In this document: positions 16,704 to 26,343 of the stretch, one piece after another | How positions within the stretch are numbered: the first letter of the stretch is position 1 | Layout: every line of letters begins with the position of its first letter | Assembly: GCF_000217715.1 (NCBI RefSeq) | Contig: NC_015666.1 | Location: 3,112,270-3,176,269 of the forward strand | Length of the DNA stretch: 64,000 nucleotides | Source of the DNA: Halopiger xanaduensis SH-6 | GTDB lineage: Archaea > Halobacteriota > Halobacteria > Halobacteriales > Natrialbaceae | Direction: 5' to 3' | Translations under genes and position numbers: made by a program | The notes under the pieces: generated by a model | The model's database searches: none | Told to the model about the DNA's origin: nothing | Seen by the model: the letters and a program-made list of their open reading frames with translations, nothing else

Positions 16704-18629
16704 ATGTCAACAAGTGACAGGAGTGAGCGGACCCCGTCGCAGCGACAGTTAAAGGACACCGGCAATCGCCGGCGGAACCCGCCGCGAAGCCAACTTTCGA
16801 AAGCCAACAAGTACCAGCGGTACGTCTCGCGCCGGCAAATGTTGGCCGTTTCGGGGGCTGCTGGAGTGGCTGCCCTGGCCGGCTGTATGAACGACAACGA
16901 GGACGAGGAACTCCTCGACGAAACCGACCTAGACCCAGTCCTCGACGACGTCGATTATAACGAGAACTACGAAGAAGAGTTCGAGGTCGTGTACCCGGCG
17001 CCGGAACTCAATCCGGTCGACGACGACTACATCTTTAATCCGTATCATCCGCGGTGGAACCCCGGGGACCTGGGACAGGAGTTCGGGTTCGAGTATCTGA
17101 CGATATACCACACCGAACGCAGCGAGTACCTGCCACGAATCGCCGACGACTGGTCGATCGATGACGACACCCTTCGAACCGAAGTCTCGCTCTCGGAGGA
17201 GTACGCCTGGTCGACGGGTGAAGACATCACCGCCCACGACTTCGTCACCGCGTACAAGCTAGACGGATACATGGGGCTCGGGATGCAGGACTTCGTCGAC
17301 ATCGAGGAGGGAATCTACGCCGAGGACGATTACACGCTCGTCATCGAACCACGAGAGGAGTACAGCGACATGGAGGAGGAGCTGTGGATGACAGAATGGG
17401 CCGAGACGAATCTGACGGTGTCCGAGGCCCAGTACGGTCACTTCGTCGAGGACTTTGAAGACGCGACGACTGAAGATGAGACCCAGCGCGTCCAAGAGAG
17501 CCTAATCAACTACGAAGTGAGTTGGGACGAGGTCATGTACTCGGGCCCCTGGGTCTTCGTCGAGGCAAACGAACAGTTCGCCGACCAGATCCCGAACCCC
17601 GAACATCCGATCGCACAGGATTGGGAATTCTTCCAGCGGACCGGCATGTACGTGGACGAAGAGGGGATCCAGTCCGGCGAGGTCGACTGGGGAGACGATA
17701 CCCCGGAGATTCAGGACGTTCCCGATAAATACGGAAAGGGACCGCTACCGTACGACGGACAGTCGTTCGCGATCATCTTCGGAAACAGCGACGAGTACAT
17801 CCGCGACCACCCCGAAGTGCGCAAGGCCATCACCTACGCCGTCGACGTTCCCTACCTCACCGAAAGCACCGCCACGGACGGGACGGAGTACGACGAGTAC
17901 TCCGCGGGGATCGACTCGCTGTACGTCGAGGACTACGTCGACGCCGACGTGCTCGATGCGATGCCGAACTACGCACCGCAGGACACCGACAGGGCTGCGG
18001 AACTGCTCGAGAGCGTGGGCTTCGAACGTTCCAACGGGACGTGGCAGACACCGGAGGGCGACACCTGGACGCTCAACTTCTCGGTGGGCAATTGGTTCGA
18101 GTCCCACTCGAAGGTGATTTCGAACAATCTGCAGGAGTTCGGGATCGACGTGGACCACTACGTCGAGGAGATGCCGACCTGGCAGGCGACCACGCGGGCC
18201 AACCTCGACTTCGACGTGACGGTCCACTTGAACTACGGCCAAGCCCGCAATTACCATCCATACTCCGACTTCGACGGGATATTCAACGATACGAATCTGG
18301 GACTCTTTACCGAGCGGACCGGAATCGTCGAGGAAGACGTTGAGGTGCCCGAAGTCGGCAACCCGGACGGAGACACGGTAACGTTCAACATTCCCGAGGA
18401 GCTCGAAGCGATGTCGACGGCCGACTCCGAGGAGGAACTCGTCTCTCACGCGACGAACCTCGCCTGGGTCCACAACCAGCTGCTGCCGGCCGCCGTCTGC
18501 TTCCCCTGGGGCGGCGGTCACTACTGGGTCAACACCGTGGACTGGAACTTCGACCTCGAGAGCGACGACTGGCTGACCTCGAACCGCCTCACCCACTACC
18601 TGTTGGAAAACGGGCTCGAACGGGTCTGA
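16704..18629 (+). CDS. Family 5 (DppA/OppA-type) extracellular solute-binding lipoprotein, Tat-exported
   Basis: 641 residues, long for the family because of acidic insertions. The N-terminal ~40 residues are basic, then the twin-arginine motif SRRQM (42-46), a hydrophobic core and the lipobox LAGC with Cys at 61. The body has the SBP_bac_5 pattern: DDWSIDDDT, an AHDFVTAYK-type segment, and HPEVRKAITYAVD near residue 370. These proteins bind oligopeptides or, in sugar loci, oligosaccharides. No permease or ATPase of the Dpp type lies next to it; the fused DppBC permease at the left edge is the nearest candidate, 15 kb away. Given the neighbours, an oligosaccharide is as likely as a peptide. 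Confidence 0.88.
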   Translation: MSTSDRSERTPSQRQLKDTGNRRRNPPRSQLSKANKYQRYVSRRQMLAVSGAAGVAALAGCMNDNEDEELLDETDLDPVLDDVDYNENYEEEFEVVYPAPELNPVDDDYIFNPYHPRWNPGDLGQEFGFEYLTIYHTERSEYLPRIADDWSIDDDTLRTEVSLSEEYAWSTGEDITAHDFVTAYKLDGYMGLGMQDFVDIEEGIYAEDDYTLVIEPREEYSDMEEELWMTEWAETNLTVSEAQYGHFVEDFEDATTEDETQRVQESLINYEVSWDEVMYSGPWVFVEANEQFADQIPNPEHPIAQDWEFFQRTGMYVDEEGIQSGEVDWGDDTPEIQDVPDKYGKGPLPYDGQSFAIIFGNSDEYIRDHPEVRKAITYAVDVPYLTESTATDGTEYDEYSAGIDSLYVEDYVDADVLDAMPNYAPQDTDRAAELLESVGFERSNGTWQTPEGDTWTLNFSVGNWFESHSKVISNNLQEFGIDVDHYVEEMPTWQATTRANLDFDVTVHLNYGQARNYHPYSDFDGIFNDTNLGLFTERTGIVEEDVEVPEVGNPDGDTVTFNIPEELEAMSTADSEEELVSHATNLAWVHNQLLPAAVCFPWGGGHYWVNTVDWNFDLESDDWLTSNRLTHYLLENGLERV

Positions 18630-18768
18630 TCTCGGCATCGGCCTGTGACGCGGTTCCATTATTGCAGTTTCAGCAGGTGAATCGCCTCGGCCGGCGCTCG
18701 CTGCGTGAGGACGTCCCAGTCCCGGCAGCTAAAACTAAGGTGGTCGGACTAAAAAAGGAGAGCAGCAC

Positions 18769-19638
18769 ATGCGTTACTATCAGCTCCGGGAGGGCACACC
18801 TCGTCTCGCAGCGAAAACGGGGGATACCCTGTACGACCTGACGGACGCGAAGCCACAGTTACGGACGTTCGAGGATCTGCTTACCACCGCGACGATCACC
18901 GACGAGTCGCTCGATACCATCACCGATCGACTGCTCGAGGACGCGACCGAACTGTCGTCGGACGTCCGTTCGGACGGCGCGGTGGCAGCACCAGTCTCGT
19001 CGGGCGAGGTGTGGGCCGCGGGCGTGACCTACCGCATCAGCGAGGAGGCGCGGAAGGCCGAAAGCTCGATGGAGGACATGTACATCGATGTCTACGACAG
19101 CGAACGGCCGGAAGTGTTCTTCAAGGCGACGCCGAGCCGAACGGTCGGTCCCGACGAGCGGGTCGGCATCCGCGCGGATTCGGAGTGGGACGTACCCGAA
19201 CCGGAGCTGGGCGTCGTGCTCTCGGACGGGGAGATCGTCGGCTACACGATCGGCAACGACATGAGTAGCCGGTCGATCGAGGGTCGAAACCCGCTCTACC
19301 TCCCGCAGGCGAAGGTCTACGACCGCTGCTGTTCGCTCGGCCCCTGCGTTCGCTCCGCCGAGTCGCTCGACGACCCCCACGATCTCGAGATGTGGATGAC
19401 GATCAGCCGAGACGGCGAGGTGCTCTACGACGACTCGACGAACACGGGGAAGATGGTGCGCTCGGTCGAGGAACTCGTCGACTGTTACACCAGCCACAAC
19501 GCCGTTCCCGAGGTTTCGGTGCTGCTGACCGGCACCTCGCTCGTTCCCGACGACGATTTCACGCTTCGGGAGGGCGATCTGATCGAAATCGGCGTCGAGG
19601 ATATCGGCACGCTCTCGAACACCGTCGTCGAAGTATAA
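18769..19638 (+). CDS. FAH-family protein, probable 2-keto-3-deoxypentonate dehydratase (XacE-like)
   Basis: 289 residues of the fumarylacetoacetate hydrolase fold. Mg2+-binding acidic residues lie in the PEPELGVVLSD segment (~144-154), and GNDMSSRSIEGRNPLYLPQAKVY follows as the conserved loop. In Haloferax a protein of this family dehydrates 2-keto-3-deoxyxylonate to 2-oxoglutarate semialdehyde. The semialdehyde dehydrogenase at 14975, IclR regulator, pentose-type transporter and lactonase around it support that role; direct proof is absent, and other 2-keto-3-deoxy acids are possible. A purine-rich Shine-Dalgarno-like AAAGGAGAG (18755-18763) precedes the ATG, so this mRNA probably has a leader. 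Confidence 0.8.
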   Translation: MRYYQLREGTPRLAAKTGDTLYDLTDAKPQLRTFEDLLTTATITDESLDTITDRLLEDATELSSDVRSDGAVAAPVSSGEVWAAGVTYRISEEARKAESSMEDMYIDVYDSERPEVFFKATPSRTVGPDERVGIRADSEWDVPEPELGVVLSDGEIVGYTIGNDMSSRSIEGRNPLYLPQAKVYDRCCSLGPCVRSAESLDDPHDLEMWMTISRDGEVLYDDSTNTGKMVRSVEELVDCYTSHNAVPEVSVLLTGTSLVPDDDFTLREGDLIEIGVEDIGTLSNTVVEV

Positions 19639-19839
19639 CTACCGCGGCTGATTACGGCACCGTCCCTCGACGGTCCAGGCAGGTTGATTTTGCGGATCGA
19701 GTATCGATACTGCCACCAGCGACCGACGACGACAACCGCAACGCTCCGCTGGTTTCCCGTTCGCTAACGCTTCAACGCGTTCCACGAAGGACGAGACTGA
19801 GCGAGCTATGAGAAACGGGTTTTCGCTACGCAGAACAAT

Positions 19840-19846
19840 CTATATG
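19840..19846 (+). promoter_or_regulatory. TATA box of the IclR gene
   Basis: CTATATG centred 28 nt before ATG 19871. Because it overlaps the earlier in-frame ATG (19844), it argues for the downstream start. Confidence 0.55.
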
Positions 19847-19870
19847 TATGTCGAAATCAATCATGAGTGT

Positions 19871-20632
19871 ATGCCCGAACCGAAACACCCCGTTCGAACC
19901 GTCGACAGGACGTTCGAGATCCTCGAGATTATCCAGGAACTCGACGGTGCGGGAATCTCCGAAATCGCCGAGCGGGTCGATATCGGCAAGAGCGCGGTGC
20001 ACAACCACCTGACGACGCTCGCGAACCGCGAGTACGTCGACAAGGACGGCGACGAGTACCACATCGGCCTGTCGTTCCTCGGTCTCGGCGCGTACGCGCG
20101 CAACCGCACGCCGATCTACGATACGGCCCAGAAGGAAGTCGATAAGCTGGCCGACCAGACGGGCGAACTCGTGAACCTGCTCGTCGAGAAAAACGGGATG
20201 GGGATCTACCTCTACCAGGCGAAAGGGGAGAACGCGGTCGAACTCGACACCCACGAGGGCAAGCGCGTCCCGCTGCACTGTACCGGGCTCGGCAAGGCGA
20301 TCCTCGCGTTCCGTCCGCAGGAGGAAGTCGACGAGATTCTCGACGCGAACGGGCTCCCGAAGGTCACCGAACACACGATTACCGACCGCGAGACGTTCTC
20401 CGAGGAACTCGAGAACGTCCGCGAGCAGCGCTACGCCGTCGACCGGGAGGAACGCCTGAATGGACTGCGCTGCATCGCGGCGCCGATCACCGACGACAAG
20501 GATCGAAGCATCGCCGCCGTGAGCGTCTCCTGTCCCGTCCACCGCGTCGGCGACGAGCGGTTCTACCAGGACCTGCCGGAGGCGGTGCTGGGAACGGCGA
20601 ACGTGATCGAACTCGAGCACAACTACTCCTGA
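19871..20632 (+). CDS. IclR-family transcriptional regulator (XacR-like)
   Basis: 253 residues from ATG 19871; the longer frame starting at 19808 would begin upstream of the TATA box. An N-terminal winged HTH (ISEIAERVDIGKSAVHNHLTTL, about residues 29-50) is followed by an IclR effector domain (~75-250) with LHCTGLGKAILAF and GLRCIAAPI. The family binds sugar-acid intermediates. XacR, an IclR protein, activates pentose catabolic genes in Haloferax. Its position between the FAH dehydratase and the CUT2 transporter suggests it controls both; this is inference by synteny. Confidence 0.85.
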   Translation: MPEPKHPVRTVDRTFEILEIIQELDGAGISEIAERVDIGKSAVHNHLTTLANREYVDKDGDEYHIGLSFLGLGAYARNRTPIYDTAQKEVDKLADQTGELVNLLVEKNGMGIYLYQAKGENAVELDTHEGKRVPLHCTGLGKAILAFRPQEEVDEILDANGLPKVTEHTITDRETFSEELENVREQRYAVDREERLNGLRCIAAPITDDKDRSIAAVSVSCPVHRVGDERFYQDLPEAVLGTANVIELEHNYS

Positions 20633-20825
20633 CGGTTCCGGCAGCGTTCTCGGCGGACGCGTTGCGGTGAACTCGGAGTACGGTCACCGACGGACGCGGT
20701 CGCAGTTTTTGCAAACGGCGTCGGTAACGCCGACCCGCTGATACAGTTCTGGTGGACAACCTTTCGTAATAGCCGACAGCTATCGAGCGGAATCTGACGA
20801 CCTTTCTAACCGACTAGGAAAATCA

Positions 20826-20834
20826 TTATAATAA
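20826..20834 (+). promoter_or_regulatory. TATA box of the CUT2 operon
   Basis: ATTATAATA ~27 nt before ATG 20857, favouring this start over the in-frame TTG at 20845. Confidence 0.55.
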
Positions 20835-20856
20835 GAGAGTACGATTGGCTGACTGT

Positions 20857-22026
20857 ATGGCAGACAATGACGGTCGCATTAGCGTGAGAGTTGGGAACGG
20901 CATCTCGCGTCGGCAGGTGATGCAACAGCTCGGTGCAATCGCGGCGGTCGGCGGACTAGCCGGCTGCCTTCAGCGGGATGAAGAAGGCCAGGACGGCGGC
21001 AACGGCGGCGATTCCGGCTCCGACTCCGACGGCGCCGCGCCGTCGTACCAGCGCGTCGATCTGACGCCGCCGCCGACGGAGTTGGACTTCTCCCGCGATC
21101 CGCCCGAGCGGGACATTACGATGGTGTGTCACAATGCGGCGATCTCGTTCTGGGACCCCGCGATCGGCGGCCTGCACGATGCCGCCAGTCAACTCGGCTG
21201 GAACGCGACCTTCACGGGGCCGTCCGGCGGCTTCAGCGTCGAGGAGCAGATCAACATCCTCGAGAACGTCGTGGCGTCCGAGCCCGACGCCATCGTGACG
21301 ACCGTGAGCGACACGGAGGCGTACAACAGCGTCATCCAGGACGCGCTGGACAACGACATCGCGGTCCTGACGTTCAACACGAACAGCCTCCGGGAGGAGG
21401 GCCGCCAGCACATGCGCGAGGAGTTCGGACAGGCCCTCCCGTTCGTCGGCCAGGACCAGTACTCGTCGGGCTACGCCAACGGGATGGCGCTGCTCGACAA
21501 GCTGCCGGACGACGCGAGCAAGGTGACGATCGGACTGGCCGACCCCGCCCACAGCGGCCAGGCCGCTCGAGCCAGCGGCGCGGAGGACGCCATCCGCCAG
21601 AATTCGGACATCGAGATCACCGATCGGGTCAACTACACCGACGACTCCAACGAGGGCGTCTCCCGCATCGCGAACCACCTCGCGGCCAACCCCGAACTGG
21701 ACGGGATGGCCGGCAGCGACGCCTACTCGTGGTTCATCGGTCAGGCTGCCGAGGAAGAAGGGATGGCCGAGGACATGGTCATCGGCGGCTTCGACCTGGA
21801 TCAGAACACGCTCGACTACATCCAGCAGGGCGTGATGAACTACACCACCGGCCAGGACCCCTACAGCCAGGGCTACCTCCCCGTTCACCAGGCGTTCGCC
21901 TACCTCGAGCGCGGGATGCCGCCCAAGGAGATCATGACCGGTGCGGAGATCGTCGATCAGGAAACGATCGACTTCGCGCTCGAGCGGCGCAACTGGGGCG
22001 AACTGCTGGAGTACCACGGCGTGTAA
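20857..22026 (+). CDS. CUT2 sugar-binding lipoprotein (RbsB/XylF-like), Tat-exported
   Basis: 389 residues. The twin-arginine motif SRRQVM lies at 17-22, the hydrophobic core at 24-35 and the lipobox LAGC with Cys37. An acidic Gly/Asp linker follows, then a type I periplasmic-binding fold: ITMVCHNAAISFWDPAIGG near the start and the repeated Asp/Asn pattern, with DALDNDIAVLTFNTNS typical of RbsB-like proteins. These bind single pentoses or hexoses. First gene of a three-gene operon with the ATPase (22064) and permease (22885). With the adjacent catabolic enzymes, D-xylose or L-arabinose is the best guess. Confidence 0.9.
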   Translation: MADNDGRISVRVGNGISRRQVMQQLGAIAAVGGLAGCLQRDEEGQDGGNGGDSGSDSDGAAPSYQRVDLTPPPTELDFSRDPPERDITMVCHNAAISFWDPAIGGLHDAASQLGWNATFTGPSGGFSVEEQINILENVVASEPDAIVTTVSDTEAYNSVIQDALDNDIAVLTFNTNSLREEGRQHMREEFGQALPFVGQDQYSSGYANGMALLDKLPDDASKVTIGLADPAHSGQAARASGAEDAIRQNSDIEITDRVNYTDDSNEGVSRIANHLAANPELDGMAGSDAYSWFIGQAAEEEGMAEDMVIGGFDLDQNTLDYIQQGVMNYTTGQDPYSQGYLPVHQAFAYLERGMPPKEIMTGAEIVDQETIDFALERRNWGELLEYHGV

Positions 22027-22063
22027 GCGCGACGGATTCACCACACCAGACTCTCTACCACCT

Positions 22064-22888
22064 ATGTCGGACACCGATTCGATACTTCAGACGGTCGAAC
22101 TCACGAAGCACTTCGGGAACGTCGTTGCAGTCGAGGGGGTCGACTTCTCGCTGCGCGAAGGCGAGATCATGGCGCTGGTCGGCGACAACGGCGCCGGGAA
22201 GTCGACCTTCATCAAGATGCTGTGTGGCGTGCACGAACCGACGAGCGGCGAGATCCACGTCGACGGCGAGCAGGTCGCGTTCGAGGACTACAGCGACGCC
22301 CGCGAGATGGGCATCGAGACGGTCTACCAGGACCTGGCGCTGGCCGAACAGCAGACGGTCGCGGCGAACGTGTTCCTCGGTCAGGAACCGGTTCGGTCGG
22401 ATCCCCTCGGTCGATTCCTCGGCGTGGTCGACAAGCAAGCGATGCGCGATCGCGCTCGAGAGAGCCTCAACCGCGTGCAGATCCCGGTCGATCCCGACGC
22501 GAAAGTGAGCGATCTCTCGGGCGGCCAGCAGCAGGCGGTTGCGGTCGCTCGCGCGTTGCAGTCAGATCCGGACATCCTCATCCTCGACGAACCGACCAGC
22601 GCCCTCTCGATTGAAGGGGCGCGAAACGTCCTGCGAGTGATCGACGATCTCCGAAACGAGGGGCTGTCGATCATCCTCATCAGCCACAACATTCGGCAGG
22701 TTCTCACGCTCGCCGATCGGGTTTCAGTGCTCGCGCAGGGCCGGCTGATGGGCGTCCGCGACACCGATTCGGCGACCCGCGACGAGATCATCGCGCTGAT
22801 GATGGGCGCCGAGGACGAGGACGAGATCGAGGAGTTCGAACTCACGTCCGTCGACGACTCCGCGGACGACGAGGGGGCTGCAGCATGA
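22064..22888 (+). CDS. CUT2 sugar ABC transporter ATPase, single nucleotide-binding domain
   Basis: 274 residues with one complete ATPase: Walker A GDNGAGKST (39-47), Q-loop YQDLALAE, signature LSGGQQQ, Walker B ILILDE, H-loop SHN, then an acidic tail. Classical RbsA/XylG proteins are tandem duplications of ~500 residues; this one has a single domain and must work as a homodimer. Its stop overlaps the permease ATG as ATGA, indicating translational coupling. Confidence 0.9.
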   Translation: MSDTDSILQTVELTKHFGNVVAVEGVDFSLREGEIMALVGDNGAGKSTFIKMLCGVHEPTSGEIHVDGEQVAFEDYSDAREMGIETVYQDLALAEQQTVAANVFLGQEPVRSDPLGRFLGVVDKQAMRDRARESLNRVQIPVDPDAKVSDLSGGQQQAVAVARALQSDPDILILDEPTSALSIEGARNVLRVIDDLRNEGLSIILISHNIRQVLTLADRVSVLAQGRLMGVRDTDSATRDEIIALMMGAEDEDEIEEFELTSVDDSADDEGAAA

Positions 22889-23907
22889 GCGGGGCGACGC
22901 CAGCAGCCGCGGACGGGGACCCCGTCAGCCGCGAGACCGACTCGCGGCTCCGGCGGCTCTTCCAGCGCCGACAGATCGGCGTGCTCCTCGGGTTCCTCCT
23001 CCTGTTCGGCCTCATCGCCGCGTCGCGACCCGACCTGTTCTTCTCGTGGGACAGCTTCAGCAGCATCCTCTCGCGGCTGCTGCGCCAGGCCGCCCCGTAC
23101 GTGATCATCGGCATCGGGATGACCTACCTGATGATCGGTGGCGAGTTCGACCTCTCGGTCGGCTCGATGTACGGCGTGGCCGGACTCTCGTTCGCGATGT
23201 TGCTCACCGACTACCGGCTGACGGTGCCGGCGGCGTTGCTCGCCGTCCTCGTCATCGGCGCAGCCGTCGGGCTGGCCAACGGGGTCGTCGTCACCAAGGT
23301 CGGCATCCCGTCGCTCATCACGACGATCGGGATGATGAGCATCCTCAGGGGCGTCGCCTACATGCTCACCGCCGGCGGCTCGCAGCAGACGCCCGACGAT
23401 CTGGCACTGCTCGAGCTGTTCGGCGGCTCGATCACGGTCGCCGGCGTCGAGATCACGTACATGGTGTTCTGGATGTTCGGACTGTTGATCGTGTTCGGAC
23501 TCGTTCTCCAGAAGACCCGCTTTGGCCACCACGTCTACGCGACCGGCGACGACCAGTCCGCCGCCGACCGGAGCGGGATCGACACTGACCGCATCAAGAT
23601 CGCGAACTTCGTTATCACCGGAATCGTCGCCGCCTTCGCCGGCGTCGTGGCGATCGCCTACTACGGTTCGATGTTCGGCTCTGCGGGTCGCGGCTTCGAG
23701 CTGCTGATCATCGCCGCGGTCGTCATCGGCGGGACGAACCTCTTCGGCGGCGAGGGGAGCATCTCCGGGATGTTCCTCGGCTCGCTCGTGATCGCCGTGA
23801 TCCCCGTCTTGCTGGTGTTGAACAACATGTCCGTCGACATCCAGGAGACGCTGACCGGCGCGGTGATCATCGGCGCCGTGATGGTCGATATCCTGCTCCG
23901 GGACTGA
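22885..23907 (+). CDS. CUT2 sugar ABC transporter permease (RbsC/XylH-like)
   Basis: 340 residues, about eight to ten hydrophobic helices after a ~30-residue cytoplasmic N-terminus. Family motifs: GGEFDLSVGSM near residue 88, GIPSLITTIGMMSILRG around 135-150, TGDDQSAADRSGID and GGTNLFGGEGSISG. It overlaps the ATPase gene by 4 nt and completes the importer. A homodimer of this protein would form the membrane channel. Confidence 0.93.
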   Translation: MSGATPAAADGDPVSRETDSRLRRLFQRRQIGVLLGFLLLFGLIAASRPDLFFSWDSFSSILSRLLRQAAPYVIIGIGMTYLMIGGEFDLSVGSMYGVAGLSFAMLLTDYRLTVPAALLAVLVIGAAVGLANGVVVTKVGIPSLITTIGMMSILRGVAYMLTAGGSQQTPDDLALLELFGGSITVAGVEITYMVFWMFGLLIVFGLVLQKTRFGHHVYATGDDQSAADRSGIDTDRIKIANFVITGIVAAFAGVVAIAYYGSMFGSAGRGFELLIIAAVVIGGTNLFGGEGSISGMFLGSLVIAVIPVLLVLNNMSVDIQETLTGAVIIGAVMVDILLRD

Positions 23908-23997
23908 GTCCCGGCCCGCTTTTGAACCGCTTCTCCGATTCGTCCCTCGAGAACGAGCGGCGAGCGCCGAGAACCGCCGGTGATAACCTGCTACCGA

Positions 23998-24876
23998 TCA
24001 CTCGAGGCCAACCCGCGAACGGAACACCGGCACGCCGTCGGGACCGACGTCAGAGACGCGGAAGAGCGCACCTGCGCCGTCGCCCTCGTCTGCTCGGTCG
24101 CCGTCCGCGAGCGCCGTCGTCAGGTAGAGATCCTCGTAGTCGGGACCACCGAAGGTGACGGAGGAGACCTTTCGGGCGGGCAGTTCGATCTCGTCGACGG
24201 GTTCGCCGTCGCGGTCGTAGCGAACGACTCGGCCGCCGTTCCAGCGGGCCGACCAGACGGAGCCCTCCTCGTCGACCGTCATGCCGTCCGGCACGCCGTC
24301 GTCGCTCGGGACCTCGACGAACGGCCGGCGGTTCGAAATTGCGCCGGTCTCGCGGTCGTACTCGTACGCGTAGATGACGTGTTCCTCCGATTCGGTGAAG
24401 TAGAACGTCTCGAGATCCTCGGTAAAGCCCATTCCGTTGGGGATGTCGACGTCCTCGACGACGGGGGTCACCGTCCCGTCGGTCTCGAGGCGGTAGAGAT
24501 CGCCGAGGTCGCCCTCGCCGGGCATCGTCCCGCAGAAGACTCGGCCCTCGGGGTCGGCGATAACGTCGTTGAACCGCGTCTCGGCGCCGTCGATTTCGGC
24601 GACCGGCTCCGCCTCGTCGGACCCGGGTTCCCAGCGACTCACGGTGCCGTGGGTGAACAGCAGCAGGGCGCCGTCCGCTTCGATGGTGTAGCCGCCGAGC
24701 GGTTCGTCGTCGCCCTCGGTCTCGTAGGCCAGGTCGTATTCGTCGGTCGCCGGATCGTACGCGTAGAGTTTCCCGGCCGGGATGTCGACCCAGTAGAGCA
24801 GTTCCTCTTCGGGGTGCCACAGCGGCCCTTCGCCGGTGTGGGCGGTCGTGTCCGCGACGCGTTCGTATCGTGTCAT
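23998..24876 (-). CDS. SMP-30/gluconolactonase-like sugar lactonase
   Basis: 292 residues of the six-bladed propeller SMP-30/LRE family. Metal ligands are recognisable: Glu16 in GEGPLW, Asn in RFNDVIAD, Asn in PNGMGF and Asp in DGMTVDEEG. Such enzymes open aldonolactones produced by sugar dehydrogenases. In a pentose pathway it would turn xylono- or arabinono-lactone into the acid. It is convergent with the CUT2 permease and completes lactonase, dehydratase and semialdehyde dehydrogenase within 10 kb. No matching sugar-acid dehydratase (XacD type) was found in the window. Confidence 0.85.
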   Translation of the reverse strand: MTRYERVADTTAHTGEGPLWHPEEELLYWVDIPAGKLYAYDPATDEYDLAYETEGDDEPLGGYTIEADGALLLFTHGTVSRWEPGSDEAEPVAEIDGAETRFNDVIADPEGRVFCGTMPGEGDLGDLYRLETDGTVTPVVEDVDIPNGMGFTEDLETFYFTESEEHVIYAYEYDRETGAISNRRPFVEVPSDDGVPDGMTVDEEGSVWSARWNGGRVVRYDRDGEPVDEIELPARKVSSVTFGGPDYEDLYLTTALADGDRADEGDGAGALFRVSDVGPDGVPVFRSRVGLE

Positions 24877-25353
24877 GCTCTCGGTGTTTCGGACGTTTCT
24901 ACTTGAATCTAGCTTTGACCCGCCGTTCGACCGGTCGTTGTCGCAGCATCGCCTCGAGCGCCCGCGTTTTGACCGCGGTCGTCACCATTGCACCCGTACA
25001 ACGCTGTCGGCCGCACAGATATATTCGATCTACAGCTATACATGATACAATATATAATGGATAATGGCCAACGTAGGGCCATGTTGGAGGTGTGCCGATT
25101 AAACGGTGTAAAATGGATTTTCTATGTGTCTATATGCATTCCTCGATTGAAGTAGATTAGATCAGTTTGATCGGCAGCGACATCGCTGTTTGGCGTTTAT
25201 ATCGTGTTAAGTGGGCTAAAAACGTCGATAATTCCATTAAATACGCCCTTCCGAACATGCGGCGATAAACACGTTCGAGATCTGGTATGGGTACAATCTA
25301 CTCGAGTTTGTATCAATTCAGTAAAATCGATATACTGCGGTCAGAACGGACGG
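24877..25353. other. 477-nt A+T-rich intergenic region with nested inverted repeats
   Basis: No gene. It contains the promoter side of the lactonase gene and the 3' flank of the epimerase gene. Around 25064-25087 two nested inverted repeats (ATGGCC/GGCCAT and CCAAC/GTTGG) lie in AT-rich DNA. Confidence 0.4.
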
Positions 25354-26343
25354 CTACAGCGTGTCCAGAATCCCTAACACTCGCTCTTCGGCGTCCCGGT
25401 CCGGGCCGTGTTCGCTCCCGTCGCGGTCGCTCTCGAGGTGATCGGCCACCGATCGCTCCATGGCTTCCTCGAGCGGCGTCGACTCCCACCCGAGGGCGGC
25501 GAGTTTAGCCGTCGAGAGGACGTGGGGATAGTCGCGGTAGAGGACGTAATCGTCGAGCGAGAGATCGGCGGCCTCGAGTTCGCGCGGGCCGGCGTGGACG
25601 ATGTCGACGCTCGTCTCGAGCGCGTCCGCGATCAGTTCGACCATCTCCTCGAGGGTGACGATGCGCCGGTCGCCGACGTTGTAGGCCTCGCCGGACTCGC
25701 CGCGTTCGGCGACGATCCGCAGCGCGCTCGCGACGTCCTCGACGTAGACGCGGTGCCAGACGTTCGTTCCGTCGCCGGGAACGATGACGCGATCGTACTC
25801 GTTGACGCGGTCGATCCAGAAGTCCAGCCGTTCGGTGTAGTCGTGCGGCCCGTAGACGATCGGCGGGCGGACGGCCATCGCATTGACGCCCTCTTCGGCC
25901 GCGGCGAACACTGCGCGGTCACCCTCGGCCTTCCGATTTCCGTACGTTTCCTGCGAGTCGTCGGTCGCTTGGTCGGCCGTACAGGGCTCGAGCGGCGTTT
26001 CGTCCTCGCGCTTCGGAATGTCCTCGCGGCCGTAGGCTGCACCGCTCGAGATGTAGACGTAGGCGTCGCAGTCCGCGAAGATCGTCGTCGCCGCGCGGAC
26101 GTCGCGGGGCTGGTAGGCAACGCAGTCGAAGACGGCGTCGGGGTCGACCGTCATCGCGGCGGCCTCGAGTGCGGATTCGTTCGTTCGGTCGCCTTCGACG
26201 TGGTCGACGCGGTCGTCGTCGGCGAACGGATTCTCGTGATTGCCGCGGTTGAAGATCGTCACGTCGTACTCGTGGGCGAGCAACTCCTCGACGAGGTGGC
26301 GGCCGATAAAGCGCGTGCCGCCGATGACGAGTGCGCTGTCCAT
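25354..26343 (-). CDS. Extended SDR: NAD-dependent epimerase/dehydratase family protein
   Basis: 329 residues. The N-terminal nucleotide loop is VIGGTRFIG (residues 6-14), with Asn32-Arg33 in FNRGNHENP after strand 2, ISSGAAYG in the active-site strand and the catalytic pair as YGNRK (Y-x3-K). WHRVYVEDVASAL belongs to the substrate domain. The C-terminus is acidic. Such proteins modify nucleotide-sugars or act as chloroplast-RNA-binding-like SDRs; the substrate is not inferable. It is divergent from the zinc-finger/RecA-like gene. Confidence 0.85.
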   Translation of the reverse strand: MDSALVIGGTRFIGRHLVEELLAHEYDVTIFNRGNHENPFADDDRVDHVEGDRTNESALEAAAMTVDPDAVFDCVAYQPRDVRAATTIFADCDAYVYISSGAAYGREDIPKREDETPLEPCTADQATDDSQETYGNRKAEGDRAVFAAAEEGVNAMAVRPPIVYGPHDYTERLDFWIDRVNEYDRVIVPGDGTNVWHRVYVEDVASALRIVAERGESGEAYNVGDRRIVTLEEMVELIADALETSVDIVHAGPRELEAADLSLDDYVLYRDYPHVLSTAKLAALGWESTPLEEAMERSVADHLESDRDGSEHGPDRDAEERVLGILDTL

